In this document: piece after piece, positions 1 to 9,406 of the stretch | Layout of the letters: every line of letters begins with the position of its first letter | How positions within the stretch are numbered: the first letter of the stretch is position 1 | DNA from: Mesorhizobium sp. M1E.F.Ca.ET.045.02.1.1 | Lineage (GTDB): Bacteria > Pseudomonadota > Alphaproteobacteria > Rhizobiales > Rhizobiaceae | NCBI RefSeq assembly: GCF_003952485.1 | Contig: NZ_CP034447.1 | Location: 1,116,001-1,180,000, forward strand | Length of the DNA stretch: 64,000 nt | Direction: 5' to 3' | Made by a program: the position numbers and the translations under genes | Notes under the pieces: model-generated | What the model saw: only the letters and a program-made list of their open reading frames with translations | Databases searched by the model: none | What the model was told of the DNA's origin: nothing

Positions 1-1179
1 CACCGCGATCGAATGCCGCTCGTTGCCGGCGGCGAAATTCATCGGCCCGGCGACGAGCTGGCCGATGCCGAAACGCTCGAACAGGCCCTCAAAGGGCAGA
101 TACTCCCCGAACGGCACCAGATGCACCTTGTCGACGGCATCGACGATCTCGCCCTTGTCGTTGATCGCCACCACGGAATTGTAATAACGGCTGCTGCCGG
201 CACTCCCCGAGCCGCCCTCCTCGCGCACGACGCCGGCGATCAGCATCTGGCCATCGCTCAGCATGTCGCCCAGCGCCGTCAGCGCGTCGGGACGCTCGGT
301 GAACAGGAACGGCACGGATGTTTCCGGCCACAGGATCAGTTGCGGCCTGGCATGGCCCTGATCCGGCGCCTTTGCCGATATCCCCATCAGCGTGGCGAAG
401 ATGCGGTCGCGCACCGAGGCGTTCCATTTCTCGCTGAGATCGACGGCGGGCTGGACGATGCGGACGTCGATCGAGCGGGTTGCCGGCTCGGCCGGGACGG
501 CAAGCCTGAAATAGCCGAAGCCGACATGCGCGGCGACAAGGGTGACGAACAGGACAAGGCCCAGCATCAGGTGCCGACGCGCGGCGACAAGAGCGGGAAG
601 CGAAAAGACGAAGACGGCAAGCGCGTTCATACCGATCATGCCTGTCACCGACACGCTCTGCATCAGGAGCGGCACCGGCATCGCGGCGTAGCCGACGGCA
701 TTCCACGGAAAGCCGGTGAAGAGGAAGTCGCGCAGCCACTCGGCGAGGCCGAAGCCGAAGGCGAGCGCCGCTATGCGGCCGATATCGCTGCTCCAGAAAA
801 GCCGAGCCACGACCGCCGCGAAGCCGTAGAAAAAGGCGAGCGCGAAGGGGATGCCGACCACGGCGAAGGGCAAGGCCCAGGCGAAGCTGTCGGCCTCGAC
901 GAGAAGGGCCTGGCCGATCCACCACAGGCCGGCGAGGAAATAGCCGAAACCGAACCACCAGCCGATGGCGAAAGCCGGCCGAAGGCGGCGCAGCCAACCG
1001 TCTGAGCCTTCGCCCGTTGAGCCGTCGAGCAGCCAGACGAGCACCGGAAACGAGACGAAGCAGGCAGCGAAGAAATCGTAGGGCGCCTGGGCGAGCACCG
1101 CGAGCGCTCCGGCGGCAAACGCCACCAGCGCCCGCCGCCACCCCCACAGCAGAATTATCCGGCCGGCAAAGCGCTGCAT
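1..1179 (-). CDS. lnt: Apolipoprotein N-acyltransferase (3' part outside window)
   Basis: Inner-membrane enzyme that transfers the third acyl chain to the N-terminal cysteine of lipoproteins. Translation from the ATG at 1179 (preceded by GGGAAG) gives a hydrophobic N-terminus with several membrane segments (e.g. [16 protein letters not shown]), then the nitrilase-like domain. LILWPET carries the probable catalytic Glu (about residue 286) and [13 protein letters not shown] the catalytic Lys (about residue 351). The catalytic Cys should fall some 50 residues later, beyond base 1, so the gene is cut by the window edge after 393 codons of about 530 expected. It follows the corC-like gene on the same strand, the usual order in rhizobia. 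What is seen is motif order and topology; activity is inferred from the family. Confidence 0.93.
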   Translation of the reverse strand, partial: MQRFAGRIILLWGWRRALVAFAAGALAVLAQAPYDFFAACFVSFPVLVWLLDGSTGEGSDGWLRRLRPAFAIGWWFGFGYFLAGLWWIGQALLVEADSFAWALPFAVVGIPFALAFFYGFAAVVARLFWSSDIGRIAALAFGFGLAEWLRDFLFTGFPWNAVGYAAMPVPLLMQSVSVTGMIGMNALAVFVFSLPALVAARRHLMLGLVLFVTLVAAHVGFGYFRLAVPAEPATRSIDVRIVQPAVDLSEKWNASVRDRIFATLMGISAKAPDQGHARPQLILWPETSVPFLFTERPDALTALGDMLSDGQMLIAGVVREEGGSGSAGSSRYYNSVVAINDKGEIVDAVDKVHLVPFGEYLPFEGLFERFGIGQLVAGPMNFAAGNERHSIAV

Positions 1180-1353
1180 ATAGCTTCCCAAGTCGCGCGA
1201 ATCAGGCAGCCTGAGATTTAACAGGCCGCGCCGCGTGATCCAAACACGGATGAGCGCAGCCTAATTCACGGTCGCGCGAGAGCGCGGCCGCTCTCGCTTT
1301 TTGACCAGCCGCATCTCTGCAACGCCACGCGATTCCGCTTGGCTGCAAAATCC

Positions 1354-1824
1354 TCAACGATGCCAGCCATCGATCCGCAGGCCGCTCAGCTGCTCGGCCT
1401 CTTCCTTCGAGACCACGCGCATGGTCTGGGTGAATGTCCATACGTGGCCTTCGGGATCGCAAGCCCGGTATTGCCTTTCGCCGTAGAAATGATCGACGGG
1501 CTCCTCAATGATTTCGGCCCCCGCCATGCGCGCTTTTTCGCAATGAGCGTCGAGGCCTTCCCGCAGACGGATGTAAACCGACTGGGTGTTCTTGCCGCCG
1601 ACCGAGGCCGGGCTGGCAATATGCTCGACCCATTCGGAATCGACGATGATGTAGCCCTCGCCGAACCGCATTTCGGCATGGACGAGCCGCCCGTCGGCAT
1701 CGCTCACCACCATGCTGGGCTCGAAACCGAAGGCTGCCTGAAGCCACGCCAGAGCCGCGCGCGGATCGCGATAGAAGGCGCCGGAGCCCAGGACTGCGTG
1801 CTTGAACGGGTCGTCGACCGGCAT
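1354..1824 (-). CDS. VOC (glyoxalase/bleomycin-resistance fold) family protein
   Basis: 156 residues with the PhnB-like VOC layout: an N-terminal FYRDPRAALAWLQAAFGF segment, a central EMRFGEGYIIV strand and a C-terminal DHFYGERQYRACDPEGHVWTF segment, where the E/H residues typical of metal ligands in this superfamily lie. The substrate cannot be read from sequence. Related proteins are often labelled glyoxalase or antibiotic-resistance proteins without proof. It starts 12 nt after the corC-like stop, with TTAGGG before the ATG, so it is probably co-transcribed. It is an extra gene between corC and lnt, which are adjacent in many relatives. 174 bases without a gene follow before lnt. Confidence 0.85.
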   Translation of the reverse strand: MPVDDPFKHAVLGSGAFYRDPRAALAWLQAAFGFEPSMVVSDADGRLVHAEMRFGEGYIIVDSEWVEHIASPASVGGKNTQSVYIRLREGLDAHCEKARMAGAEIIEEPVDHFYGERQYRACDPEGHVWTFTQTMRVVSKEEAEQLSGLRIDGWHR

Positions 1825-1836
1825 GGCCCTAAGATG

Positions 1837-2919
1837 TCAGGCCTGCTCGGTGCGTGCCGCGCGGCGGCGCTGCCGTTCGCCCTTCGGGCTCTGCACGATG
1901 CGCACCCGCTTGACGCGGCGCGGGTCGGCGTCGAGCACGTGGAATTCGAAGCCCGGTATGGCCTGCACCACCTCGCCTCGGGCCGGGACCCGGCCAAGCG
2001 TGTTGAAGATCATGCCGCCGATGGTGTCGACATATTCGCCATGCTCGCCGGCGGCGAAATCCTCGCCGATCATCTTGGCGACCTCGTCGATCTCGGCCTT
2101 GCCGTCGACAACGAATACGCCGTCGCCGGCCTGGGTGATCATCGGCTCGTCGTCGTCGTGCTCGTCCTCGATGTCGCCGACCACCATCTCGACGATGTCC
2201 TCCAGCGAGGCGAGGCCGTCGGTGCCGCCATATTCGTCGATGACGAGCGCCATCTGGGTGCGGGTCGTCTGCATGCGCCCCATCAGGTCGGAGGCAAGCA
2301 TGGAGGGCGGCACGAACAGCACCGGGCGGATCAGGTCGAGATCGCCTATGGTGCGCGCGAGATCGACCTGGGCGAGATCGAGAACGGTCGGCGTCGGGGT
2401 CTTCCTGTTCGCGCGGCCCTTCTTGACGCGGGCGACCTTGGTGATGTGGGCAAGAACGTCGCGGATGTGGACCATGCCGCGCGGATCGTCGAGCGTTTCG
2501 GAATAGACCGGCATGCGGGAATGGCCGGACTGCTCGAAAAGGCCAAGCAGATCGCCGAGCGACGTGGTGATCTCGACCGCTTCGATGTCGGCGCGGGGCA
2601 CCATCACATCCTCGACGCGCACCTCGCGCAGCCGCAGGATGTTGTTGAGCATGGCGCGCTCGCCGGGCGAAAAGGATTCGGCATCGCTCGCCGTCTCGGC
2701 CAGCGCGCCGGCGATCTCCTCGCGCAGGTTGGTGCCGTTGCGGTGCCGGAACAGGCCAAGCACGCGATCGAAGAGCGAAGGACCGGCATGCGAGGGCTCA
2801 GCGGCCGCGCTGCCGGTCGGAATACTCGGACTGGAGCCGTCTTCCGTCTTTTCGGAAGGCTTGGCCGCACTGCCAGCTTCCGGACGGGCGGCAGTTTCTG
2901 GTTTGTCGTTCATCGCCAT
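1837..2919 (-). CDS. CorC/HlyC-family protein (CBS pair plus transporter-associated domain)
   Basis: 360 residues without membrane segments. A Pro/Ala/Ser-rich N-terminus (about 1-60) is followed by two CBS motifs (VEDVMVPRADIEAVE and the segment ending LVIDEYGGTDGLASLEDIVE), then an acidic linker (GDIEDEHDDDEP) and the CorC_HlyC domain typical of magnesium/cobalt efflux-associated proteins. The family is often named haemolysin, but cytosolic CorC proteins are better viewed as partners of ion transport. It lies 21 nt after ybeY, the conserved ybeY-corC-lnt order. A second in-frame ATG (2913) is two codons downstream, so the exact start is uncertain by two residues. Confidence 0.92.
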   Translation of the reverse strand: MAMNDKPETAARPEAGSAAKPSEKTEDGSSPSIPTGSAAAEPSHAGPSLFDRVLGLFRHRNGTNLREEIAGALAETASDAESFSPGERAMLNNILRLREVRVEDVMVPRADIEAVEITTSLGDLLGLFEQSGHSRMPVYSETLDDPRGMVHIRDVLAHITKVARVKKGRANRKTPTPTVLDLAQVDLARTIGDLDLIRPVLFVPPSMLASDLMGRMQTTRTQMALVIDEYGGTDGLASLEDIVEMVVGDIEDEHDDDEPMITQAGDGVFVVDGKAEIDEVAKMIGEDFAAGEHGEYVDTIGGMIFNTLGRVPARGEVVQAIPGFEFHVLDADPRRVKRVRIVQSPKGERQRRRAARTEQA

Positions 2920-2940
2920 CGGGTCAATTGGTCTTTTTTG

Positions 2941-3438
2941 TTACGCGTAGGGATCGGGAATGGCAAGCCTCGCAAGCGCCGCGCGCTCGATTGCTTCCAT
3001 CTCCTCGGCCTCGGCGTCGGTCTCGTGATCATAGCCCAGAAGATGCAGCAGGCCATGGATGACGAGATGGGTGATATGGTTCGCCAGCGGCTTGTCTTCC
3101 AGGGTGGCCTCACGCGCGACCGTCTCGGAGGCCAGCACGATGTCGCCCAGCATCGGCGGCAGCTTGCCTCCTTTCGGGAAGGAAAAAGCCGGAAAAGACA
3201 AGACGTTGGTCGGTTTGTCCTTGCCGCGCCATTCGGCGTTGAGGGTCTGGATATGGGCGTCGTCGGAAAAAACGATGCTGAGCTCCGAGGCGCCGTTCGA
3301 GCCGGCCTCGGCAAGGGCGGCGGCGGCCGCTCGATCTACCAGTCGTGCCAACTCCGCTTCCTCGGGCCAGTCGCCGGCCTCGATGAAAATATCGATGTCG
3401 AGCGGCGTCTCGCCGCTGGATCCCGGATTTTCAGCCAT
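2941..3438 (-). CDS. ybeY: Endoribonuclease / rRNA maturation factor YbeY
   Basis: 165 residues. The zinc site is plain: [11 protein letters not shown] (the family H-x3-H-x5-H pattern) near residue 135, preceded by the conserved [14 protein letters not shown] and [10 protein letters not shown] segments. YbeY acts in 16S rRNA 3' maturation and late 70S quality control. It is downstream of a PhoH-family gene, its standard partner across bacteria, and upstream of corC. The region before the ATG has no strong Shine-Dalgarno, and the 66 nt separating it from phoH is mostly a palindromic repeat, so expression may depend on read-through. Confidence 0.96.
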   Translation of the reverse strand: MAENPGSSGETPLDIDIFIEAGDWPEEAELARLVDRAAAAALAEAGSNGASELSIVFSDDAHIQTLNAEWRGKDKPTNVLSFPAFSFPKGGKLPPMLGDIVLASETVAREATLEDKPLANHITHLVIHGLLHLLGYDHETDAEAEEMEAIERAALARLAIPDPYA

Positions 3439-3457
3439 GGGGCTTTATTTCTTGTCT

Positions 3458-3505
3458 GAGCATGATCTTTCCCGAAAACCGCACACACTTTTCGGGATCA
3501 TGCTC
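3458..3505. repeat. Intergenic palindromic repeat, module A (phoH-ybeY spacer)
   Basis: The left arm GAGCATGATC and right arm GATCATGCTC are exact reverse complements. Inside are CGAAAACCG and TTTTCGGG, and the whole folds as one hairpin. The last base is part of the phoH stop codon. The same sequence family recurs at 4587, 31419, 33241, 37260 and 48950, and resembles the mosaic palindromic elements described in rhizobia. Confidence 0.85.
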
Positions 3506-4554
3506 TAGTTCTCGGCGCCCAAGCCTCTCGCCAGCTTGCCGTCGCGATCATAGGCCTTGACGATCTCGGCGACCAGCGGATGGCGCACGACGTCGCCCTC
3601 GTTGAAGCGGACCGTGACGATGCCCGGCACGCCGTCGAGGATGCGCAGCGCCTCGACCAGGCCCGACTTGGTGTTGGGCGGCAGGTCGATCTGCGTCGGA
3701 TCGCCGGTGACGATCATGCGCGAGTTCTCGCCGAGACGGGTCAGGAACATCTTCATCTGCATCGGCGTGGTGTTCTGCGCCTCGTCGAGGATCACCGCCG
3801 CATGCGCCAGCGTGCGGCCGCGCATGAAGGCCAAAGGCGCGATCTCGATGACCTCGGCGGCGATCGCCCGCTCGACCTTGTCGGCCGGCATCATGTCGTA
3901 GAGCGCATCATAGAGGGGCCGCAGATACGGATCGACCTTCTCCTTCATGTCGCCGGGCAGGAAGCCCAGTCGCTCGCCGGCTTCGACCGCCGGGCGCGAG
4001 AGCACGATGCGCTCGACCATGCCGCGCTCGAGCAGCATCGCCGCGTGCGCCACCGCCAGATAGGTCTTGCCGGTGCCGGCCGGGCCGATGCCGAAGACCA
4101 TTTCGGAGCGCTCCAGCGCCCGCATATAGGCGTCCTGGTTGAGCGAGCGGGCATAGATCGTGCGCTTGCGTGTCGCGATCTGGGCGGCCGAGACCTTGCC
4201 CTTGCGCTCCATGGTCGGCAGCGTCAGCTGGTCGTCGGCGGCGATCGCCATGCGCACGGCGCCGTCGACGTCGGACTGGCCGATGTCGACGCCCTTCTGC
4301 AGGATGCCGTAGAGCGTATCCAGCGCGCGGCGCGCCTGCTCGGCGGCGGAAGCCGAGCCCTTGATCGCAAGTTGGTTGCCGCGCGAGCGGATGTCGACAC
4401 CGAGCTTCTGCTCGAGCCGGGCCAGGTTCTCGTCGAACTGGCCGTAGAGGGCGCTGGCAAGCTTGTTGTTGTCGAAGGTCAGTACGATGTGCGCCATGTC
4501 GGAGGCCCCGGATGCCTGGTTCTGGGGCGGGTTCTTCAGTTCAGCAGCGCTCAA
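3505..4554 (-). CDS. PhoH-family P-loop ATPase
   Basis: 349 residues. An N-terminal KH-like region precedes the Walker A motif GPAGTGKT (157-164) and a Walker B-type segment (VILDEAQNTT). PhoH/YbeZ proteins are predicted RNA-linked ATPases or helicases that work with YbeY in rRNA processing. The start is a TTG, chosen because AGGAGAG lies 5-7 nt upstream; the first in-frame ATG (4497) would remove 19 residues. The TAG stop overlaps the end of a palindromic repeat (3458-3505), one of five genes here ending this way. It lies between miaB and ybeY on the same strand. Confidence 0.93.
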   Translation of the reverse strand: MSAAELKNPPQNQASGASDMAHIVLTFDNNKLASALYGQFDENLARLEQKLGVDIRSRGNQLAIKGSASAAEQARRALDTLYGILQKGVDIGQSDVDGAVRMAIAADDQLTLPTMERKGKVSAAQIATRKRTIYARSLNQDAYMRALERSEMVFGIGPAGTGKTYLAVAHAAMLLERGMVERIVLSRPAVEAGERLGFLPGDMKEKVDPYLRPLYDALYDMMPADKVERAIAAEVIEIAPLAFMRGRTLAHAAVILDEAQNTTPMQMKMFLTRLGENSRMIVTGDPTQIDLPPNTKSGLVEALRILDGVPGIVTVRFNEGDVVRHPLVAEIVKAYDRDGKLARGLGAEN

Positions 4555-4586
4555 CCGTCTCTCCTCATCTGCCGAGGCTTGTGGCT

Positions 4587-4634
4587 ATGCATGCCGTTGT
4601 CCCAAAACCGCGAGCACTTTTGGGCGACATGCAT
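4587..4634. repeat. Intergenic palindromic repeat, module A variant (miaB-phoH spacer)
   Basis: ATGCATG at the left and CATGCAT at the right frame CCCAAAACCG and CTTTTGGGCG. The core is the same as the other module A copies, with outer arms based on TGCATGTCG rather than GAGCATGATC. Its right end touches the TGA stop of miaB (4634-4636). Confidence 0.8.
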
Positions 4635-6043
4635 CAGGCCAACTCGGCGAACAGGCTGTTTTGACCTGTCTTCGTGATTCGCACGTCAATAATGTCACCG
4701 ATTCCGCCGGCCTTGTCGTCAACAATAACAGGCTGCAGCCATGGCGAGCGGCCGACTTTCTGACCGGGCCGACGACCCGGCTTCTCGATTAGCGTGCCGA
4801 CGGTGCGGCCGACCAGGCCGGCGATGAAACTCTGCTGCTGCTCGTTGATCAACGACTGCAGGCGCTGCAGCCGCTCATCCTTCACCGCTTCGGGCACATG
4901 ATCGTCCATCTCGGCGCCCGGCGTGCCGGGACGCGGCGAATATTTGAACGTGAAGGCCGAAGCGTAATTCACCTCTCGCACCAGCTCGAGCGTCGCCTCG
5001 AAATCCTCGTCCGTCTCGCCGGGGAAGCCGACGATGAAGTCGCCCGACATGGCGATATCGCCGCGCGCCGCGCGGATGCGCTCGATGAGTGCCAGATAGT
5101 CGCGTGCCGTATGCCTGCGATTCATCGCCTTGAGTATCCGGTCGGAACCAGACTGCACCGGTAAATGCAGATAGGGCATCAGGGCGGGCAGGTCACGGTG
5201 CGCGGCGATCAATTCGTCATCCATGTCGCGCGGATGGCTGGTGGTGTAGCGCAGCCGCGCCAGGCCGGGGATTTCCGCCAGGCGGAAGAGCAGCCGGCCA
5301 AGACCCCATTCCTCGCCGTCTTCGCCCTCGCCGTGCCAGGCGTTGACGTTCTGGCCGAGCAGCGTCACCTCGCGTACGCCGGCCTCGGCCAGGCGCCTTG
5401 CCTCGGCGACGATCTGCGCCACCGGCCGCGAGACTTCCGAGCCACGCGTATAGGGCACGACGCAGAAGGTGCAGAACTTGTCGCAGCCTTCCTGCACGGT
5501 GAGGAAGGCGGTGACGCCGCGCTTTGCCACTTCGGCGCGCCTCGGCTGCGGCAGATGCTCGAACTTGTCCTCGACCGCGTAGTCGGTCTCGACGATCTTT
5601 CCGCCGCCGCGGACCCTTGCCAGAACGTCGGGCAGCCGGTGATAGGTTTGCGGGCCGATGACGAGGTCGACCGCGGGCGCGCGGCGGATGATCTCGGCGC
5701 CTTCGGCCTGCGCCACGCAGCCGGCGACGCCGATCAGCAATTCGCGGCCGGCCTCGGCGCGCTCGGCCTTCATGTCGCGGATGCGGCCAAGCTCGGAATA
5801 GACCTTTTCGGCCGCCTTCTCGCGAATATGGCAGGTGTTGAGCAGCACCAGATCGGCATCCTCGACGGCGTCGGTCGCGACATAGCCGTCGGCGGCCAGC
5901 GCATCGGTCATGCGCTGGGAATCGTAGACATTCATCTGGCAGCCATAAGTCTTGACGAAGACCTTCTTCGCCGCCCTGACAGGCGCCGGCTCGCGTTCAG
6001 GCGCCGTGCCGATGTCGTGACTTTCGATCGTGTTCAATTCCAT
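4634..6043 (-). CDS. miaB: tRNA-2-methylthio-N6-dimethylallyladenosine synthase MiaB
   Basis: Radical-SAM methylthiotransferase modifying A37 of tRNAs that read UNN codons. From the ATG at 6043 the protein has 469 residues, the usual MiaB length. It has an N-terminal UPF0004 domain with three cluster cysteines (about C35 in GCQMN, C71 in NTCHIR, C109 in GCVAQ), the radical-SAM motif CDKFCTFC (187-194), and a C-terminal TRAM domain. An in-frame TTG at 6073 would add ten residues; the ATG is preferred because AGAAG lies 7 nt upstream. It is followed by phoH on the same strand, conserved in rhizobia. The stop codon abuts a palindromic repeat. Confidence 0.96.
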   Translation of the reverse strand: MELNTIESHDIGTAPEREPAPVRAAKKVFVKTYGCQMNVYDSQRMTDALAADGYVATDAVEDADLVLLNTCHIREKAAEKVYSELGRIRDMKAERAEAGRELLIGVAGCVAQAEGAEIIRRAPAVDLVIGPQTYHRLPDVLARVRGGGKIVETDYAVEDKFEHLPQPRRAEVAKRGVTAFLTVQEGCDKFCTFCVVPYTRGSEVSRPVAQIVAEARRLAEAGVREVTLLGQNVNAWHGEGEDGEEWGLGRLLFRLAEIPGLARLRYTTSHPRDMDDELIAAHRDLPALMPYLHLPVQSGSDRILKAMNRRHTARDYLALIERIRAARGDIAMSGDFIVGFPGETDEDFEATLELVREVNYASAFTFKYSPRPGTPGAEMDDHVPEAVKDERLQRLQSLINEQQQSFIAGLVGRTVGTLIEKPGRRPGQKVGRSPWLQPVIVDDKAGGIGDIIDVRITKTGQNSLFAELA

Positions 6044-6129
6044 CGGCCGGCTTCTAACGCCTTTCCGTGACAAAAAACAGACGATTCTGGTGGGTTATGG
6101 CGCCGCGCGTTCGGTTTTTGGGTCAGCCG

Positions 6130-6930
6130 CTAGCGGCTGGGACGTGGGTCGGCGAGCGCGGCCTGCATCATCTCGCGCACCTTCGCTTCCATCAATCTTG
6201 CCGTTTCCTTGCGGCTCGAGCCTTTGGCGAACGGCACCGGTTCGCCAAGATGCACCTCGGCATCGACAGCGCCTTCGGCAAGCAGGACCTTCAGATGCGG
6301 CATCAGGTCCTGATCGCCGATCCAGGAGGCCATCGGTCGGTGGCGGCGGCCCATCGGCACCCCATGCACCCGGGTATAGGCGATCGCCACCGGCTGGATG
6401 AACACATGGTCCGCGGCCCCTTCCGAGATCGCCATCGAGGCAGCGCCGAACAAGGTGCTCTTGAACGGCAGCACCAGATTGCCGTCGCCGGTCGAGCCCT
6501 CGGCAAACAGCACCATGGCGTCGCCCTTGGCCATGCGCCTGGCGATCTCGCTCGCCTGGTCGCCGGAGCTGCGCTTGCGTTCGCGCTCGATGAAGACGGT
6601 GCGCTGCAGCTTGGACAGCATGCCGATCATCGGCCAGCCTTTCATGTCCGCCCTGGCGATGAACTTCACATCGACAAACGAGCCGAGCACCATGATGTCG
6701 GTCCAGGAGATGTGATTGGCCGCGATGAGCAAGGGGCGCTCCTTCGACAGCGCGCCCTTCACGTGCACGCGCATGCCGAGCGCCTTGAGGATCATGCCGT
6801 GCCAGATCTTCAGGACGACCGTTTCCGGCCAGAGCCCGGTCTTCATCGACAGGAGCTGCAGCGGCACCATCACCAGCGTGCCGGCGGCGACGAGGCCGAA
6901 CGCCATGAAAATCCGCAATTTCCTGATCAT
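6130..6930 (-). CDS. 1-acyl-sn-glycerol-3-phosphate / lyso-ornithine lipid acyltransferase (PlsC/OlsA-like)
   Basis: 266 residues with an N-terminal membrane segment (FMAFGLVAAGTLVMVPL). The acyltransferase motifs are NHISWTD (the HX4D catalytic motif) and FAEGSTGDGN (the EGST glycerophosphate-binding motif), followed by AIAYTRVHG. The family acylates lysophosphatidate or, for OlsA, lyso-ornithine lipid. As I recall, rhizobial olsA lies next to miaB, which favours OlsA here, but the sequence alone does not separate it from PlsC. It is 28 nt after rimI and upstream of miaB on the same strand. Confidence 0.88.
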   Translation of the reverse strand: MIRKLRIFMAFGLVAAGTLVMVPLQLLSMKTGLWPETVVLKIWHGMILKALGMRVHVKGALSKERPLLIAANHISWTDIMVLGSFVDVKFIARADMKGWPMIGMLSKLQRTVFIERERKRSSGDQASEIARRMAKGDAMVLFAEGSTGDGNLVLPFKSTLFGAASMAISEGAADHVFIQPVAIAYTRVHGVPMGRRHRPMASWIGDQDLMPHLKVLLAEGAVDAEVHLGEPVPFAKGSSRKETARLMEAKVREMMQAALADPRPSR

Positions 6931-6958
6931 TTCGCTCCGGCCCTATCGCGCCGCTTGG

Positions 6959-7453
6959 CTAGCGAAGATCGCGGCGCATGACAAGCGCGCCGGTTGGGCC
7001 GTGCTCGGTCGACCGGTAGTAGTTCGGACGCTGGCCGACCTGGCGGAAGCCGAGCCTGCGGTAGAGCGCGATCGCCGGCGCATTGGTCTCGTCGACCTCG
7101 AGGAAGAGCGCCTCGGCGCGCTGCGCGTGCAGTTCGCGCAGTACCGCGTCCATCAATTGCCAGCCGAGCCCCTGGCGGCGATGCGCGCGGGCGACGGCGA
7201 CCGTCAGGATCTCGCCCTCGCCCGCCGCGAGCCGCGCCAGCACGAACCCGACTGGAGGTTTTGCCCCCTGTCCGGTCTCGCGCGCTGCGAAACCGAACAC
7301 GGTGTCCTGTTCGAGGAGCGCCGCGAATTCGCCATCGGTCCAGGGGCGGACGAAATCCTCGCGATGCAGCACCGAGACGGCGGCGCTGTCGGCGACCGTC
7401 AGCGGCTCCAGCGCATAGTCCCTGCGGCGCGGCTGAAAGAAAGGGATGCGCAT
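6959..7453 (-). CDS. rimI: Ribosomal-protein-alanine N-acetyltransferase (RimI-like GNAT)
   Basis: 164-residue GNAT protein. The acetyl-CoA binding segment VAVARAHRRQGLGWQLM carries the R/Q-x-x-G-x-G/A motif, and the C-terminal half has LEVDETNAPAIALYRRLGF, typical of RimI. The ATG overlaps the tsaB stop (TGATG at 7451-7455), so the two are translationally coupled. The tsaB-rimI pairing is widespread and supports the RimI assignment, although some neighbours of tsaB acetylate other N-termini. Confidence 0.9.
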   Translation of the reverse strand: MRIPFFQPRRRDYALEPLTVADSAAVSVLHREDFVRPWTDGEFAALLEQDTVFGFAARETGQGAKPPVGFVLARLAAGEGEILTVAVARAHRRQGLGWQLMDAVLRELHAQRAEALFLEVDETNAPAIALYRRLGFRQVGQRPNYYRSTEHGPTGALVMRRDLR

Positions 7454-8166
7454 CAGGACTGTTTTCCCCGTGGATTCCGTTTTTGGGGATCATGGTGCTG
7501 TCTTGGCAATATGAACCCGGCCTGCGGCTTGGCGTCGGCGCCGCGCAGATAGAGCGGCTTCGGCTTTTCGCCTGGCCCCTTGGCGGCGGCCAGCCGGGCA
7601 TAGGTCGCGATCTCGGCCGTGGCGGCGACGGGCCCGATGTCGAAGGTACCCTCGGCGGCCGCAGCGATCTGCGGCGCGGCGGTGCCGGCGAGGACCGCGG
7701 TCGCGTCGACCGCCATTGCGGTCGCTTCGGAAAGCGTGGCCACCGCAGGACCGTAAGTCAAGACTAACGCTTTGTCGAAAAGAGCCGCATGGAGCTCCTC
7801 TCGGCCGGCATCGAGCGCGGCAAGCACGGCGCGGCCAGGAAAGGTATTTGCGGCCTCCGCCGCCAGCGCTTCCAGGGTCGTCACGCCGATGGCCGGGATC
7901 TTCAGGGCCAGCGCCAGGCCGCGCGCGGTCGAGACGCCGACGCGCAGGCCGGTGAAGGAACCGGGCCCGATCGAGACGGCGACGGCATCCAGGTCTTGAT
8001 AGCCGATCCCACCGGCTTTCAAGGCGGCCTCGATGGCGGCCATCAAATGCTCGGCGTGCCCCTTGCCGAGGTCGAGCACATGGCGGCCAAGCTCGATACC
8101 CGCGCCCGCATCATAGACGCAGGCGGCGCAGAGATTGGCGGCGCAGTCGATGGCGAGCAGCTTCAT
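7453..8166 (-). CDS. tsaB: tRNA threonylcarbamoyladenosine biosynthesis protein TsaB
   Basis: 237 residues from the ATG at 8166, where the canonical MKLLAIDCA start is seen; longer readings add an unrelated N-terminus. The ASKHA-fold signature GPGSFTGLRVG lies near residue 70. TsaB is the non-catalytic partner of TsaD in t6A37 synthesis on tRNAs reading ANN codons. The stop overlaps the start of rimI. About 130 bases without a gene lie upstream before the DUF1513 gene. Confidence 0.94.
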   Translation of the reverse strand: MKLLAIDCAANLCAACVYDAGAGIELGRHVLDLGKGHAEHLMAAIEAALKAGGIGYQDLDAVAVSIGPGSFTGLRVGVSTARGLALALKIPAIGVTTLEALAAEAANTFPGRAVLAALDAGREELHAALFDKALVLTYGPAVATLSEATAMAVDATAVLAGTAAPQIAAAAEGTFDIGPVAATAEIATYARLAAAKGPGEKPKPLYLRGADAKPQAGFILPRQHHDPQKRNPRGKQS

Positions 8167-8295
8167 GTTGGCAGCTTCATATGGCCGGTTAACGAACGCT
8201 TTCCCTCTGCCCGGCATGGCCCGCCGCCGCAAGGGCCAGGCCGCATAAATGTTAAGCGGCTTTGCTTCCAACCAATACAGAGGCGAAGCCGGCCA

Positions 8296-9402
8296 TCAGG
8301 CCGCGGTCGCGATGCGCAGCATGTGGTTGTCCCAGACATAGTCAGGCTCGGAGCGCGCGGCACCAGCACCGCCAACGATCTCGCCGGCGCCCGTCGTCGC
8401 CATGAAGCTGGCACCGTCGGGGGCCAGGCCGCAAACCTCGACAAGCGATTTGGTCGCGACAATCCGCCCGCTGGCGGCGTCGATGACGGCGAGCGAATTG
8501 CCCTCCGGCGAGGTGACGGCGAGCGTGCCGGCGGCGGGATTGGCGGCGACCGAACCGATATAGTTGCGGAAGCCGGAGAGCACGTCCTGCGGCATCTCCA
8601 GCAGCTCGAGTTCCTTGCCGCGTGCGGCGCGCCCGACCAGCGCGGGGCGATCGGTCGCCGGTCCGCGATACTGGCAGCCGAACCAGACGGTGCCCGCCTG
8701 GTCGCGGTCCATGTGGCGGATCGAGAGCTGGTGCAGCGCCGGCGGGAGCTCATGCTTTTCGATCAGGTCGCCTGTGATGCGGTCGACCAGCGTGTAAGAC
8801 GGCTTCATCGTTGCGATGTTTAGCTCTGCGCGGCCGAAATCCGGATGCGTTTCGATGCCGCCATTGGCAATGGCGAGCGTTCGGCCGTCGCCGAGCAGCA
8901 GCAATTCGTGCGGCCCCATGCCGTAGGTCGGGAATTCGCCGACGCGGCTGAACTTCGCCTTCGCGTCATAAACGCCGACGACACCGGCGGCGTTGTCAAA
9001 GTCGTTTTCGGTGGCATAGAGCAGCACGCCGTCGGGCGAGAACACGCCGTGGCCGAAGAAATGCCGGCCGGCGATGCTGGCGATGGTCAAGGGGGGCTCG
9101 CGGCCGGCATGGTCGAAGACGACCGCGAAGGTGCCGGGCTGGCGCGCAAAGACGACCGAGCGTTTCGATACCGGATCGAAAGTGACGTCGTGGCCACGGT
9201 CGGGCAGATCGACGGTGTGCAGGATCTTGCCGGCCTCGGAGAGCACGGCGGCGCCGAAGCTGCCGTCGCGCTTGACGAAGGCCGTTGCAAAGACGGCGTC
9301 AGCAGCAAGCGTTTCCGCCCAGGCGCGCGGCGCCATGGCGGCGGCGAACCCTGCTCCGGCAGCGCGCAGGAAATCGCGGCGATCGATGAGCGAGGTCCTC
9401 AA
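8296..9402 (-). CDS. DUF1513 domain protein, Tat-exported, iron-block member
   Basis: 368 residues. The N-terminus has a twin-arginine signal (DRRDFLRAAGAGFAAAMAP, probable cleavage near AWA). The rest has repeated segments typical of a propeller fold (GHDVTFDP, GHGVFSPDG, YGMGPHELLLL, HQLSIRHMD, SVAANP) and is a recognisable DUF1513 protein. The function is unknown. In other bacteria, members co-occur with imelysins and di-haem oxidoreductases. It begins 4 nt after the second imelysin gene ends, so it is the last gene of that operon. A periplasmic accessory role in iron acquisition is inference from context. Confidence 0.88.
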   Translation of the reverse strand: MRTSLIDRRDFLRAAGAGFAAAMAPRAWAETLAADAVFATAFVKRDGSFGAAVLSEAGKILHTVDLPDRGHDVTFDPVSKRSVVFARQPGTFAVVFDHAGREPPLTIASIAGRHFFGHGVFSPDGVLLYATENDFDNAAGVVGVYDAKAKFSRVGEFPTYGMGPHELLLLGDGRTLAIANGGIETHPDFGRAELNIATMKPSYTLVDRITGDLIEKHELPPALHQLSIRHMDRDQAGTVWFGCQYRGPATDRPALVGRAARGKELELLEMPQDVLSGFRNYIGSVAANPAAGTLAVTSPEGNSLAVIDAASGRIVATKSLVEVCGLAPDGASFMATTGAGEIVGGAGAARSEPDYVWDNHMLRIATAA

Positions 9403-9406
9403 AGCA

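Noticed and set aside
1339..3459. Very long plus-strand open frame antisense to the VOC, corC and ybeY genes
   Set aside because: No recognisable domain; the minus-strand frames have clear families. High GC gives long mirror frames opposite real genes.
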